Assembly: GCA_050694175.1 (NCBI GenBank) | Contig: JBOGXA010000005.1 | Coordinates: forward strand, 104,347-168,346 | Direction: 5' to 3' | DNA length: 64,000 nucleotides | From: JBOGXA01 sp050694175 | GTDB taxonomy: Bacteria > Actinomycetota > CADDZG01 > WHSQ01 | Part shown: positions 9,264 through 18,444 of the stretch, one piece after another | How positions within the stretch are numbered: position 1 is the first letter of the stretch | Layout: the number at the start of each line of letters is the position of its first letter | The notes under the pieces: model-generated | The model's database searches: none | What the model was told of the DNA's origin: nothing | Seen by the model: only the letters and a program-made list of their open reading frames with translations | Position numbers and translations under genes: made by a program

Positions 9264-10184
9264 ATGCGGAGACTCCGCAGAGGCGTCCTCGGGGCGGGTC
9301 TCCTCGCACTGGCGCTGGTTCTGGGCGCGTGCGGGGACGACTCGGGTGAGGACGGCGAGGCAGGGGGCGGGGGCGACAAGCCGACATTGACCGTCGGCTC
9401 CGACAATTTCGCGGAAGCGCAGATCGTCGGAGAGATGTATGCGCAGGTGCTCGAGAACGCGGGGTACACGGTCGAGCGCCAGCTCGAGCTCGAATCCCGC
9501 GAGGTGAGGCTGCCTGCGATGGAAACGGGCGAGATCGACATCGCGCCGGAGTACCTGGCCACCCTGCTGAGTGTGGTCGACCCGGAGTCGACGCCGACCG
9601 GCGATCCCGAGGAGGTTGCGACCGCGCTGGAGCAGCCGCTGGCCGATATGGAATTGGAGCTACTCGACTACTCGGATGTGATCGACACCAATGCTTTTGT
9701 CGTGACTCAAGAGACGGCCGACGAGTTCAGCCTGTCGGCCGTAAGTGATCTCGAGAGCGTTGCGGGGGACATGACGTTGGGAGGCCCGACGGAGTGTCCC
9801 GAGAGACCTTTCTGCATCCCCGGCCTGAAGGACGTTTACAACGTCGAGTTCGGTGACTTCAAAGCTCTCGAGTACGGCGCAAGCATCACTGCCCTGCAGG
9901 GGGGCGAGATCGACGTCGCCCTCCTTTTCTCAACCGATGGCTCGATAGCCGAGAATGGCTTCGTCGTGCTCGAGGACGACATGGCTCTGCAAGCTGCCGA
10001 CAACATCACGCCGCTCGTTCGCAGCGAGATCGTGGACGACGAGATCACGACCTTGCTGAACGCAGTGAGTTCGGCACTAGAGACCGACGCAATTACCGAA
10101 CTCAACAAACGCGCCAACGTCGATGTCGAGGATCCAGCAGACCTTGCCGAGGAGTACCTTACGGAGCAGGGACTTCTGGACTAG
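9264..10184 (+). CDS. opuCC: OpuC-type substrate-binding lipoprotein
   Basis: 306 aa from ATG 9264, preceded by GGAGAGGAGAG. A lipoprotein signal peptide is clear: RRGVLGAGLLALALVLGAC, with the lipobox cysteine near residue 26, followed by an acidic/Gly linker. The mature part carries the OpuAC/ProX fold (LTVGSDNFAEAQIVGEMYAQ, ALEYGASITALQGGEIDVALLF). It delivers compatible solutes to the permease pair. The stop codon overlaps the convergent DUF1684 stop (CTAG at 10181-10184). Confidence 0.92.
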   Translation: MRRLRRGVLGAGLLALALVLGACGDDSGEDGEAGGGGDKPTLTVGSDNFAEAQIVGEMYAQVLENAGYTVERQLELESREVRLPAMETGEIDIAPEYLATLLSVVDPESTPTGDPEEVATALEQPLADMELELLDYSDVIDTNAFVVTQETADEFSLSAVSDLESVAGDMTLGGPTECPERPFCIPGLKDVYNVEFGDFKALEYGASITALQGGEIDVALLFSTDGSIAENGFVVLEDDMALQAADNITPLVRSEIVDDEITTLLNAVSSALETDAITELNKRANVDVEDPADLAEEYLTEQGLLD

Positions 10185-10795
10185 GCGAGTCGTTCGCCGG
10201 CCATGATCGGTACCGCAAGGCGGTTGGGAGGCGGAGCTAGAGGGCACACCCAACGTGGGTCGTACGAGCATGACGGGTTGTAGGAGAAGTTGAAGTCCAA
10301 GATGAGCCGGCCTCGGTCGTCGGTGCCGAGGTCGGCGCCCTTCACGGTATCCAACAGGTAACGGCCGGCTCCGTAGGTCGTATCCCCGGCGGTTGCATCC
10401 CTGAATGGAAGGAACAGGCCCCCGCCGTAGCCTTCCAGCCAGTAAACCTCGAGAGCGAGGTCGGTCCCTGCCAAACTGAAGCGAGCGACACCGACGCGTG
10501 TGAACGTGTAGGCGGAGTTGCCGCTGGTGGCGATCTCGTAGCTGTGGGGCTCGGTGGGATCAACCATCGCGGCGACGCGCGCCGAGTGGTCGTAATCGAA
10601 GTAGTTGATTCCCGAGAAGCTCCGTCGGTTCCCCTCCGCGATGGGCGACTGCGGATGCGTCCGGAACAGCTCGTCGCGGACGGCGCGCCACCGGCGCCAC
10701 GCGCGTTCGGGGTCGAGCTCGCCCCTTACGTAGGCGTAGAGCTCCGCTACCCGCCGTTTCCAGTCGAGGAGATCGAGCGCGTTGTCCCCGGTCAC
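10181..10795 (-). CDS. DUF1684 protein
   Basis: 204 aa. The C-terminal motif FNFSYNPSCSYDPRWVCPLAPPPNRL is the family hallmark (NPSC.YDP.W.CPLAP.N); an upstream GRYLLDTVKGAD and YNP-type cysteines are also typical. DUF1684 proteins are ~200 aa, of unknown function, and widespread in actinobacteria. No signal peptide. Convergent with the OpuC operon, sharing overlapping stop codons. The GTG start at 10795 has only a weak ribosome site. Confidence 0.82.
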   Translation of the reverse strand: MTGDNALDLLDWKRRVAELYAYVRGELDPERAWRRWRAVRDELFRTHPQSPIAEGNRRSFSGINYFDYDHSARVAAMVDPTEPHSYEIATSGNSAYTFTRVGVARFSLAGTDLALEVYWLEGYGGGLFLPFRDATAGDTTYGAGRYLLDTVKGADLGTDDRGRLILDFNFSYNPSCSYDPRWVCPLAPPPNRLAVPIMAGERLA

Positions 10796-10879
10796 GAGTC
10801 AACGTTAGCGCGCAATTGAAGCGCGCACGTCGACCGTGTCGTTGACCTCCCAGAGAGCAGCGTCGAGTATCGTTGTCCC

Positions 10880-11104
10880 ATGCCCGAGAAGGACTATCCG
10901 AGGGCCGCGGGATGGCGGGTGCCGCCCTATCGCTGGACGAGCGAGATCGGACCGTGGGCCGCGATATTCATTCTTCTGCTGTGGCCGGCGGCGTTTATGG
11001 CGGGATGGATCGGGATCGCGCTTCTCGCCCTCTTCCTTGTGACGGCGTGGAACATCACGAGAACCGTCCAGGCCCGTCGCTCGCGCCGCGGCAAGAGCGC
11101 ATAG
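10880..11104 (+). CDS. Small two-helix membrane protein
   Basis: 74 aa. A short basic N-terminus (MPEKDYPRAAGWRVPPYRW) precedes two hydrophobic stretches at about 28-44 and 45-60, with a basic tail ending RRSRRGKSA. No family recognised. It is divergent from the DUF1684 gene and may share a promoter region of 84 bases with it. Confidence 0.55.
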   Translation: MPEKDYPRAAGWRVPPYRWTSEIGPWAAIFILLLWPAAFMAGWIGIALLALFLVTAWNITRTVQARRSRRGKSA

Positions 11105-11213
11105 CCGACGCAGGAGATCAACGAACAACCGCATCAGGCGCGGATCGAGCGCGGTCCCGGGGGGCCCTCGATCGTCTATGTATCGTGAGCGGAATCCATG
11201 CGAACTCGGGACG

Positions 11214-11744
11214 ATGACGGACGTAGGAGCGCCCCGAGCGCCCTTGACGCTGAGTAGGGGACGAGCCACAGACCTCTTTCGTCGGCATTGCGCCGACGCC
11301 GTTCGGCTCGCTTATCTTCTGACCGGGGACGGCCACCTGGCCGAGGATCTCACGCAGGACGCGTTCGTGCGGTCCTTCGGACGCTTCCAGGATCTCCGAC
11401 GCCCAGAGGCGTTCGCGTCGTATCTGAGGCGCACGATCGTAAACCTGTCCTCGGATCATTTCCGCAGGCTGCAGAGGGAACGGGCCCATTCCGAGCGCGA
11501 GCGCCGACGCGACGTGGAGGAGGACGTCGGATTGAGTCGGATTGACGTCCGGGACGAGCTTTTTCGTGCCCTTCAGGCTCTGCCTCAAAGACAGCGGGCC
11601 GCGGTCGTCTTGCGCCATTGCGAGGGCCTGTCCGAGCAAGAGGTAGCCGACGTTCTGGGCACATCGGTCGGAGCCGTCAATTCCCTAGTGGTACGCGGCC
11701 TGACCACTCTGCGCGCGCAGATGAGAGGGGGAGACGGTGACTGA
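11214..11744 (+). CDS. ECF/SigE-family RNA polymerase sigma factor
   Basis: About 176 aa from ATG 11214; an ATG at 11178 is also in frame, and neither has a good ribosome site. Region 2 is visible in LFRRHCADAVRLAYLLTGDGHLAEDLTQDAFV, and region 4 in ALPQRQRAAVVLRHCEGLSEQEVADVLGTSVGAVNSLVVRGL, the SigE/SigM-like arrangement. It overlaps the following membrane-protein gene by eight bases, so that protein is a good candidate for its anti-sigma partner. Confidence 0.85.
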   Translation: MTDVGAPRAPLTLSRGRATDLFRRHCADAVRLAYLLTGDGHLAEDLTQDAFVRSFGRFQDLRRPEAFASYLRRTIVNLSSDHFRRLQRERAHSERERRRDVEEDVGLSRIDVRDELFRALQALPQRQRAAVVLRHCEGLSEQEVADVLGTSVGAVNSLVVRGLTTLRAQMRGGDGD

Positions 11745-12708
11745 CATCGAGCGGGAACTGGCCGAGTTGGGTAACAGGATCTCAGAGTCGATCAGGCCCT
11801 CGCCCCACATGGCGGAGCGGGTCTTCCGGCGCGCCAGAATCAGAAGAGCCGCAACTGCGGCGACGGGAGCGCTTCTCGTAGCGGTCTTTGGGCTCACTTC
11901 ATTTGCGGCCGTGGAGACCTTCGCTGATCGGACGAGCCAGGAGCCGATCGGGCCCAACCCATCAGAGAGCCCGCTACCGACAGAGACCCCATCGCCTGGC
12001 GTCGGCCGGGACATCGGGCTCGGCTTTCCGGTCTGTGATGTCCGCCCGCTGGGCGGGATCGACTTCCTCGGCGACGGAACCGACGGGACCGCGTGGACGG
12101 CAACGACGGTCACGGACGCCGGCCGCTGCGACAAGAGGGAGAACTCATACCTGGTGGCCGTGGACGTCACCGGCGACGGTGCAGCGGACGCGTCGTGGGG
12201 TCCACTCAGATATTGCTTCTTCTGCGAGCCTTTCGGTGCGACGGACTTCGACGGCGATGGGGACGACGAGCTCGTCGTGCTCGCTGCGGGCGGAAGCACC
12301 CCTCAGTACTACGTCTTTGCAGCCGAGACGACGACCGACGGTTCGGTCGAATTGGGTCCCTTGACGGTGGCCTCGCCCGGCAACCGCGCGGGCAACCTTC
12401 CGGCCGGAAAGCCGCTTCGCATGTGGGCGGGGGGGGACGAGGGCTTCTCGGCGACGGTCGCGTGTGACGGCTACCCCGAGGATCCCGTCCTCATCGTCGC
12501 GTGGTCCGACCATCCGGTCGAGGGGCCCGGCTCAGAGACGACGGAGGTCCACATCACCCGGGTGGTCCTGCGGGACGGCGCGTTTCACGTCGTCGATACG
12601 CTGAACGCAGAGCAGCCCACTCCGTTTGGTCCCCGCAGTTGGGAATCGCTTCCAGACGTGTTCTCGCGCCGCGGCCGGGAGTGCGGCCTCCGCTTTAATC
12701 TCTTCTGA
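11737..12708 (+). CDS. Membrane-anchored protein with calcium-type repeat, coupled to sigma factor
   Basis: 323 aa. The first ~45 residues are cytoplasmic (TDIERELAELGNRISESIRP), then one membrane segment at about 46-66 (ATGALLVAVFGLTSFAAV), a Pro/Ser/Thr linker, and a large exported domain. The exported part contains two acidic DxDGDGxxD loops (DVTGDGAADA and DFDGDGDDEL), like FG-GAP/VCBS calcium sites. The topology and the eight-base overlap with the sigma gene suggest an anti-sigma or sensor role, but no classic ZAS motif is visible. Function inferred from context only. Confidence 0.65.
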   Translation: MTDIERELAELGNRISESIRPSPHMAERVFRRARIRRAATAATGALLVAVFGLTSFAAVETFADRTSQEPIGPNPSESPLPTETPSPGVGRDIGLGFPVCDVRPLGGIDFLGDGTDGTAWTATTVTDAGRCDKRENSYLVAVDVTGDGAADASWGPLRYCFFCEPFGATDFDGDGDDELVVLAAGGSTPQYYVFAAETTTDGSVELGPLTVASPGNRAGNLPAGKPLRMWAGGDEGFSATVACDGYPEDPVLIVAWSDHPVEGPGSETTEVHITRVVLRDGAFHVVDTLNAEQPTPFGPRSWESLPDVFSRRGRECGLRFNLF

Positions 12709-12947
12709 CCGGTCCGCTGGTTAGTGGCGCTCGGCATTCGCTCCAGCCATCGTTTAGGGACTCGGCTTTGTGAGCGCCTCAAGGTTGCGCCCCACATTTG
12801 CTGGGTCCCGAAAACGCCTCAACCCCCTTCATCCGGAGTTCCGGGGCGTAGCGTGCACAGCACGACCGGAAGCCGCGCGTGGCTTGGCGCGATTCTCTCA
12901 ATTGCACCGCGAAGGTGCGCGCACGGACTGGAAAGGAGAAGTACGAA

Positions 12948-13547
12948 ATGCGCGACGAAAGCACGAAGCGGGGCATCCGCCTGCGACGGCACGTGCGCTC
13001 GAACCTGGTGGGCTATCTGGCCCTCGCGGTGTCGCTGTCGTTGGCTCCCGCCTACGCCAGCCACCTCATCGTAAGAACGTCGGACATCAAGAACGGTGCC
13101 GTGACTACGCCCAAGCTCGCGAACCGCGCGGTGACGGCCAAGAAGCTGGCCCGGCAACCCGATTTCATCGGTGCCACCCTGGAGCCCGGATTCACTAATC
13201 TCGGCGGTGGCTATCGGCCCGCGGGTTTCATGAAGGACACGCTCGGCTTCGTGCACCTCAGGGGGGTAATGGACTGCCCTGCCGGCGAAAACACAGCGTT
13301 TGTTCTTCCCTCGAAGCTGCGGCCAGCCGAGATCGAGGCCGGGCCGATGGGCATCGGTGGGCAGGCAGGAGGCAACCTGCAAGTGCTTCCGGACGGGCAG
13401 GTTCGGCCGTTCCTCCCCTCGGGGGCCGGTGCCTGCGTGATTCCGGGTTCACATTTAAGGCAGACCCCGCGCCCGCGCCCGCACCTGGGCGAACATCCGC
13501 GCCGAGTAGCTCATCCTCGATTAACGCACGGTAGGCCGGAGGGCTAA
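12948..13547 (+). CDS. Secreted protein of the actinobacterial VRSNLVGYLAL type, probably frameshifted at the C-terminus
   Basis: 199 aa as it stands, from ATG 12948 with AAAGGAG upstream. A basic stretch and a hydrophobic export signal (SNLVGYLALAVSLSLAPAYA) precede the motif IKNGAVTTPKLANRAVTAKKL, common in exported proteins of deep-branching actinobacteria. After about residue 165 this frame becomes Arg/Pro-rich and unlike the rest. The overlapping frame from 13448 reads FTFKADPAPAPAPG and stops at 13534, which looks like the natural end. A one-base deletion near 13436-13447 would explain this. Function unknown. Confidence 0.6.
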   Translation: MRDESTKRGIRLRRHVRSNLVGYLALAVSLSLAPAYASHLIVRTSDIKNGAVTTPKLANRAVTAKKLARQPDFIGATLEPGFTNLGGGYRPAGFMKDTLGFVHLRGVMDCPAGENTAFVLPSKLRPAEIEAGPMGIGGQAGGNLQVLPDGQVRPFLPSGAGACVIPGSHLRQTPRPRPHLGEHPRRVAHPRLTHGRPEG

Positions 13548-13601
13548 TCGGATTTGCTGCTCGCAATTCCACCGCTCCACTCTTGCGGAAGAGGGCTCAG
13601 C

Positions 13602-13655
13602 GGGAGCAAGAAGCGCCTTGGCCCCAACAGCAGGCCATGAGGCGCTCTTGCTCCC
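13602..13655. other. Long inverted repeat / possible terminator
   Basis: Arms 13602-13618 and 13640-13655 are complementary over 16 pairs with one bulged A, around a 21-base loop that itself contains GGCC pieces. Only a short TTT follows. It lies downstream of the secreted-protein gene and could end its transcript. The stretch from 13548 to 13886 holds no gene that I can support. Confidence 0.5.
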
Positions 13656-13886
13656 TTTGGGGGCTCCAAGGAGGTTCGCGCCAAGCGCGAGCCAGGACGA
13701 GATCGCGCCACCTACCGAGCCCTCCGCTGGTGCTCCAAGTGTGAGGTCGGTGGGCCTAAGTAGATGTTATTCAAACTCGCTGCGAGTGAAGCTTCGAGAC
13801 CTAGAAGCTGGTCTCGGGGGCAAGTCGTAGGCCTCGGTCGAGTTCCATCCTCTTCCGGTCTCCGGTTATTGACGTCCCTCGCCCGG

Positions 13887-14085
13887 TCATTTGCTCGGAG
13901 CCGGGATCGCGCCGAGTTGCTGCATTAGCCCCAAAGCGTCGTAAGCGGCCCATGCCTCGGCGATCTGCCCGTTCTGAATGCGCCCAATGCCGATTCCCGG
14001 TCGCGGTGACCTCCTTGCCGGTCCGTGGAATGCCCTGAAACTCGCCCTCGTGCGCTCCCGACCAGGGATGTCGGAAACAATCGGG
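13887..14085 (-). pseudogene. SnoaL-like ester cyclase relic
   Basis: Reading right to left, the sequence encodes RHPWSGAHEGEFQGIPRTGKEVTA in one frame. Near 14000 it continues in another frame as IGIGRIQNGQIAEAWAAYDALGLMQQLG and then ends (stop at 13887-13889). Both pieces are characteristic of the second half of SnoaL-like polyketide/ester cyclases. The N-terminal half is absent and a frameshift separates the pieces, so this is a decayed gene. The rest of the gap up to 14273 shows nothing further. Confidence 0.7.
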
Positions 14086-14273
14086 GGTCCGTCACTCTCG
14101 TAAGCCTTTCACAGGCGTCCCTGCGACAAGATCACGCGCTTACGTATTTCTACTTATAAGGGCGCGAAATCCCTAACACCATCGGTCTGGACTGCCGACA
14201 TTCATCGTGACTGACTACGCCGAACATGGCCCGGCCCGCGATGCGCGGGGCGGGCTCGAGGGAGCCAGCGTCC

Positions 14274-16619
14274 ATGGAAACAGCGACTGATCCCGAACGG
14301 GGACGTGCGACAGGGCTCCGGCCATCTCGTCCTTTGAAGGCGCGCGTACGGGAGAATGCTCCTAAGTGGGTCGCCGTCCTTGTGGCTCTCAACGTCGCCG
14401 TCGGGATGGCTTACAGCGTGGCCGTCCTGCGTCGAGACGGTGACAAGCACCGTGATATCAGCGCGGCAATAGTGCGGATCGAGGAGCGCCTCGACCTGCA
14501 ACTGTCACTTTTCGTGGCGAACCGCTTGGCCTCATCCGACGCTCTTGCCGACGGTCTCCGGTCCCTATCCGTGGCGATCCTTGAGGACCTCGATCGGCTC
14601 AACGGCCTCGGTTCCTCACTCGAAAAGGACGCCGAAGTCAACCGTGGGGTGACCCGGCACCTGCACCTGGTGGCGACCGAGAGCGAGTTGCGAGAAGCTG
14701 GGGACGCGGCCGACGTGGCCGCAAGTCTCAAGTCGTTAAGCGCACTGCTCTCCTCCGCCCGGACCGCCCACGGCAAGAAGGCGCACGACGCATTCAGAAC
14801 CGCAGACGTCGAGTCCATTCTGATGATGGTCCTGGCCGCCCTTATGGCGGTTCTGCTTCATAAGAAGTTCACCTCGGCGCGTCGAAGTGCAGACGAGCGC
14901 GCGGCACGAGAAAGGACTAAGAGCGAGGCGCGTTTTCGGTCACTGGTCCAGAACGCCAACGACGTGATCCTCATCTGCGATCTGGAAACGACCATCAAGT
15001 ACCAGACGCCCTCAACCGAGACGGTGCTCGGCTTCGGAGACGGAGAGCTAGTGGGCGCGCTACTCACGGAGTCGGCTCACCCCAACGATGCGCGCCGGTT
15101 GTTTGCCTTCTGCCAGGAAATCGGTGCGCAGCCGGGAGGGACGCGAACCATCGAATGGCGAATGAAGCACCGAGACGGTTTCTGGATGCACGTTGAGTCG
15201 TCGGCAAACAATCTCACCGACGATCCTAATGTCGATGGCCTCGTCCTCACTCTGCGCGATATCTCGGCTCAGAAATCTCTAGAGCAGCAGCTCAAGCATC
15301 AAGCCTTCCATGACTCGTTGACGAACCTCGCCAACCGCGCCCTGTTCAGCGATCGCGTGGGGCATGCATTGATGCGCGGCGATCGGTCAGATTCGGAGAC
15401 TGCGGTTCTGTTCGTGGATATCGACGACTTCAAGACCGTCAACGACAGCCTCGGGCACGCGGCGGGAGACGATCTCCTCATTGAGTTCGCCGGACGCTTG
15501 CAGAGGGCGGTCAGGCCGTCCGACACTGTGGCGCGCCTCGGCGGCGACGAGTTCGCGATCCTGCTCGAAGACGTCTCCGATACGACCGATCCACAGACAA
15601 TCGCCGACAGAGTTCTAAGAGATTTGGCGAAGCCCGTTTACCTGCGCGACAGGGAACTGTTCGTCCGGGCGAGCATCGGGATCGCAACCTCCAGTCGTGC
15701 CGAAGAAGGGGCCGAGGAACTGCTGCGTAACGCCGACGTGGCCATGTACATGGCGAAGGGGGCAGGCAAAGGGACTTATGCGGTCTTCCAGCCCAACATG
15801 CATGTGGCCGTGCTCGATCGTCTCGAACTAAAGGCCGCTCTGGAGCGCGGAGTCGAGAAGGAAGAATTTCAGCTTCACTATCAGCCGATTGTGGACCTTG
15901 GCACCGGAGAGGTCTGCGGAGTGGAGGCACTCGTTCGGTGGCAACGTGACGATGCACTCATACCTCCCTCGGAGTTCATTCCGCTTGCGGAGGAGACGGG
16001 GGCAATCCATAAGCTCGGTGCGTGGGTGGCAAGGGAAGCCTGTTGGCAAGCGAAGAAGTGGCAGGACCGGTACCCGGCCGATCCACCTCTCGGCATCAAC
16101 GTGAATATCTCGGTGCGCCAGGTGCTCCAACCGAGTCTGGTCGAAGTCGTCAGAGGTGCTCTATCGGACTCAGGCCTGGACCCCGAGACGCTTACCCTCG
16201 AGATCACCGAGAACGACCTCCTGTTGGAGACCGAGGAGATAGTCGGTCGGCTCAGGGGTTTGAAAGAGCTGGGGGTGCGGTTGGCGATCGACGACTTCGG
16301 AACCGGCTATTCGTCCCTTAGCTACCTCGGAAGGTTCCCGGTGGACGTCTTGAAGATCGACAGATCCTTCATGTCCCGGCTTGCCAGCGAGAAGGACCCG
16401 GCCCTCACCCAGGCTGTTGTCGAACTCGGGCATACGCTGAGTCTCGAAGTCGTCGCGGAGGGTATCGAGGATCTCAGTCAGCTCACCGCACTGCGAGCGC
16501 TGAAGTGTGGCCGCGGCCAGGGCTTCTACTTCGCCCGCCCGCTCGAGGTGGCGGGTGTCGAAGAGCTGATGGACCGGGGTCTACTGAGATCCGCTGCCAA
16601 GACCGTCGGCGACGCCTAG
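14274..16619 (+). CDS. Membrane PAS-GGDEF-EAL cyclic-di-GMP enzyme
   Basis: 781 aa from ATG 14274 (GGGAG nine bases upstream). An ATG at 14226 is in frame but lacks a ribosome site. Two membrane helices (about 33-52 and 183-200) flank a ~130-residue extracytoplasmic helical sensor. A PAS domain follows (FRSLVQNANDVILICD), then GGDEF with an intact active site (RLGGDEFAIL) and RxxD inhibitory site (RPSD five residues before), then EAL with EALVRW, DDFGTGYSSL, VLKIDRSF and VVAEGIED. Both synthesis and hydrolysis of c-di-GMP look possible. Its stop overlaps the convergent DUF4383 stop. Confidence 0.92.
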   Translation: METATDPERGRATGLRPSRPLKARVRENAPKWVAVLVALNVAVGMAYSVAVLRRDGDKHRDISAAIVRIEERLDLQLSLFVANRLASSDALADGLRSLSVAILEDLDRLNGLGSSLEKDAEVNRGVTRHLHLVATESELREAGDAADVAASLKSLSALLSSARTAHGKKAHDAFRTADVESILMMVLAALMAVLLHKKFTSARRSADERAARERTKSEARFRSLVQNANDVILICDLETTIKYQTPSTETVLGFGDGELVGALLTESAHPNDARRLFAFCQEIGAQPGGTRTIEWRMKHRDGFWMHVESSANNLTDDPNVDGLVLTLRDISAQKSLEQQLKHQAFHDSLTNLANRALFSDRVGHALMRGDRSDSETAVLFVDIDDFKTVNDSLGHAAGDDLLIEFAGRLQRAVRPSDTVARLGGDEFAILLEDVSDTTDPQTIADRVLRDLAKPVYLRDRELFVRASIGIATSSRAEEGAEELLRNADVAMYMAKGAGKGTYAVFQPNMHVAVLDRLELKAALERGVEKEEFQLHYQPIVDLGTGEVCGVEALVRWQRDDALIPPSEFIPLAEETGAIHKLGAWVAREACWQAKKWQDRYPADPPLGINVNISVRQVLQPSLVEVVRGALSDSGLDPETLTLEITENDLLLETEEIVGRLRGLKELGVRLAIDDFGTGYSSLSYLGRFPVDVLKIDRSFMSRLASEKDPALTQAVVELGHTLSLEVVAEGIEDLSQLTALRALKCGRGQGFYFARPLEVAGVEELMDRGLLRSAAKTVGDA

Positions 16620-17023
16620 CCCGTCACCGGGGCCTCCGCCGTCTCCGCTCCGGCAGTTCCGAAGTACAAAGACAGCGCGGCGGTGACGAGGTGCAAAAAG
16701 TTGTCCGGGGATCCGAAGCTCTCGATGGCAAGGAATCGGAGCACGCCGAACGCGCCCAGGATCGTGACCAGTCCGAGGGTTCCTCCGATCAGCAGGTTCG
16801 CCTGACGGGCTCGATCATGGCGACCGGCCGATGTCACCCACAATGCCCCAAGGGCGAGGTGGACGAGATTGTGAAGCGGGTTGACCGGGAAGATCACCAG
16901 CTCGTCGTTGTAGGTCTTGCCCGCGAAGTCGTCGAAGCCCGTCACCGGGAACCCCAGAACACCGATCAGTAAATAGACGATGCCGAAAATCAGGGCGAAG
17001 TGCTGTGCGCTCGACCGTCTCAT
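16616..17023 (-). CDS. DUF4383 four-helix membrane protein
   Basis: 135 aa from ATG 17023 (GGGAGG five bases upstream). Begins RRSSAQHFALIFGIVYLLIGVLGF and contains NPLHNLVHLALGALW and the DNFLHLVTAAL motif, the signature of DUF4383: four transmembrane helices with conserved histidines. Function unknown. Convergent with, and overlapping the stop of, the GGDEF-EAL gene. Confidence 0.82.
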   Translation of the reverse strand: MRRSSAQHFALIFGIVYLLIGVLGFPVTGFDDFAGKTYNDELVIFPVNPLHNLVHLALGALWVTSAGRHDRARQANLLIGGTLGLVTILGAFGVLRFLAIESFGSPDNFLHLVTAALSLYFGTAGAETAEAPVTG

Positions 17024-17177
17024 GTTGACCTCCCGTGCGTTGCTTGGTTCACACAATACGAAAGCACACAGTCCGCGGGTTACGTGGATATCTGGGCAAG
17101 TAGTGAGGCTACCGCCTCGAGCGTCGACCGCGGGCGAATCCTCAATCGTGCACGGGTCTCGATGTCCGGGGGCCGAG

Positions 17178-17847
17178 GCCGTTTCGACGGATCACGTCGC
17201 TGTACCAGTAGGCACTCGATTGGCGTGCATTCTAGTGTCTCATAATCAACTCTCACTTTCCCAAATCGTTTCGAATAGCCCTCGGCCCACTCGAAGTTGT
17301 CGAGCAAGGACCACACGAAGTATCCGCGCAGGTCGACTCCGCGCAACCTCGCGGCGTGAGCGGCGCCAAGGTGTTGCTCCAGGTAGTCGAGGCGGTCGTG
17401 GTCGAGAACGCTTCCATCGGCTCGCGCCGCGTCGTCGAAGGCGGCCCTTTTTCCGTGATGAACAGCGGAATTGGCGGATAATTCTTCCCGTAGACGAAGA
17501 AGAGTGTCTGTGAGTCAGTCCGCGTCAATAGCCCATCCCATTCCCGTAGTTGACGATACGGGGGCAAGAAACGCCACGTCGGTGGCTCCGGGTCACGGAG
17601 ACGAGCTGCCCGTCCCACCCTCCTGAGCTTTCACCAGATGCGCCGTGTAGTAGTTGACCCCGAGCCAGTCAATGCCTGCTCGAATGACCTCCTCGTCACC
17701 GTGCTGGAGGAACCGGAGGTCTGAAACCGTTGCTAGATGCTGCCGAACATCATCGGGATAACGACCGAGCAAGACGGGATCGAGGAAGAGTCGGTTCTGG
17801 GGCCCGTCGATCAGTTGAGCAGCGCGCATATCCGCTTCCTCCTCGGC
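17178..17847 (-). pseudogene. GH1 beta-glucosidase relic
   Basis: Three pieces in different frames carry family 1 glycoside hydrolase signatures in the right order: DGPQNRLFLDPVLLGRYPDDV and IDWLGVNYYTAHLV (17600-17847), YPPIPLFITEKG around the nucleophile glutamate (about 17440; the family has TENG), and GVDLRGYFVWSLLDNFEWAEGYSKRFG (about 17250-17340). The N-terminal half with the acid/base NEP motif is missing, replaced by the integrase relic. At least two frameshifts. Non-functional. Confidence 0.85.
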
Positions 17848-17849
17848 GG

Positions 17850-18244
17850 GCCAGGCATTCCTACACGAAGCACTTTCCGTGGCATCTGAGGGCGTTCGAC
17901 AGCGACCTTTGGGTATTCCCCGCGCCAAAGGTGGATTCCTCCGGTACGACAACTTCCGCTGCCGAGCATGGGTTCTTGCGGTAAAGGCTGCCGGTCTCAT
18001 CCGCTGACATTCCATCAACTGAGGCACACGGCAGCCGGGTTCATTATCAATGACGGGGACGGATGAGTCATGGGACAAACGCACAACCTTCGACACCTAC
18101 GGGCATCTTTTCCCCGATCGCGAAGAGATCTCGTCGCAGCTCTCAACCGCCGCCATCGGGCAGCTCTGCGTCGTTTACCGGACTCAAATCGGACTCGCGG
18201 GGTTGACTGGGTTTGTCGACCTCAGGGACAGAATAGGCATCTGA
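17850..18244 (+). pseudogene. Tyrosine recombinase (integrase) relic beside tRNA-Ile
   Basis: The C-terminal catalytic half of an XerC/phage-type integrase is spread over several frames: HLRAFDSDLWVFPAPK (about 17880), GGFLRYDNFRCRAWVLAVKAAGL (about 17930), TFHQLRHTAAGFIIND with the HxxR box (18007-18055), then TFDTYGHLFPDREE with the nucleophile tyrosine (about 18090). The segment holding the third-box LGH motif is deleted. It points toward the 3' end of tRNA-Ile 18 bases away, the expected position for an element integrated at that tRNA, now lost. Confidence 0.8.
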
Positions 18245-18261
18245 GCAGGACTTCTAGGTTG

Positions 18262-18336
<75 letters not shown>

Positions 18337-18444
18337 TTTCGGAAGAGGAATCCTACCTGGGGTGATGCTCGCGCCTCGTCTCGCCTCGAGGGTGTGTTTC
18401 GCCGCGTACGTGGCGGTCAAAACACACTTCGAATTCGCTGCGCG

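Noticed and set aside
8063..9562. 499-codon frame opposite the OpuC permease genes
   Set aside because: Antisense shadow of two well-supported permease genes and the binding-protein start; composition is Arg/Pro/Ser-rich with no domain.
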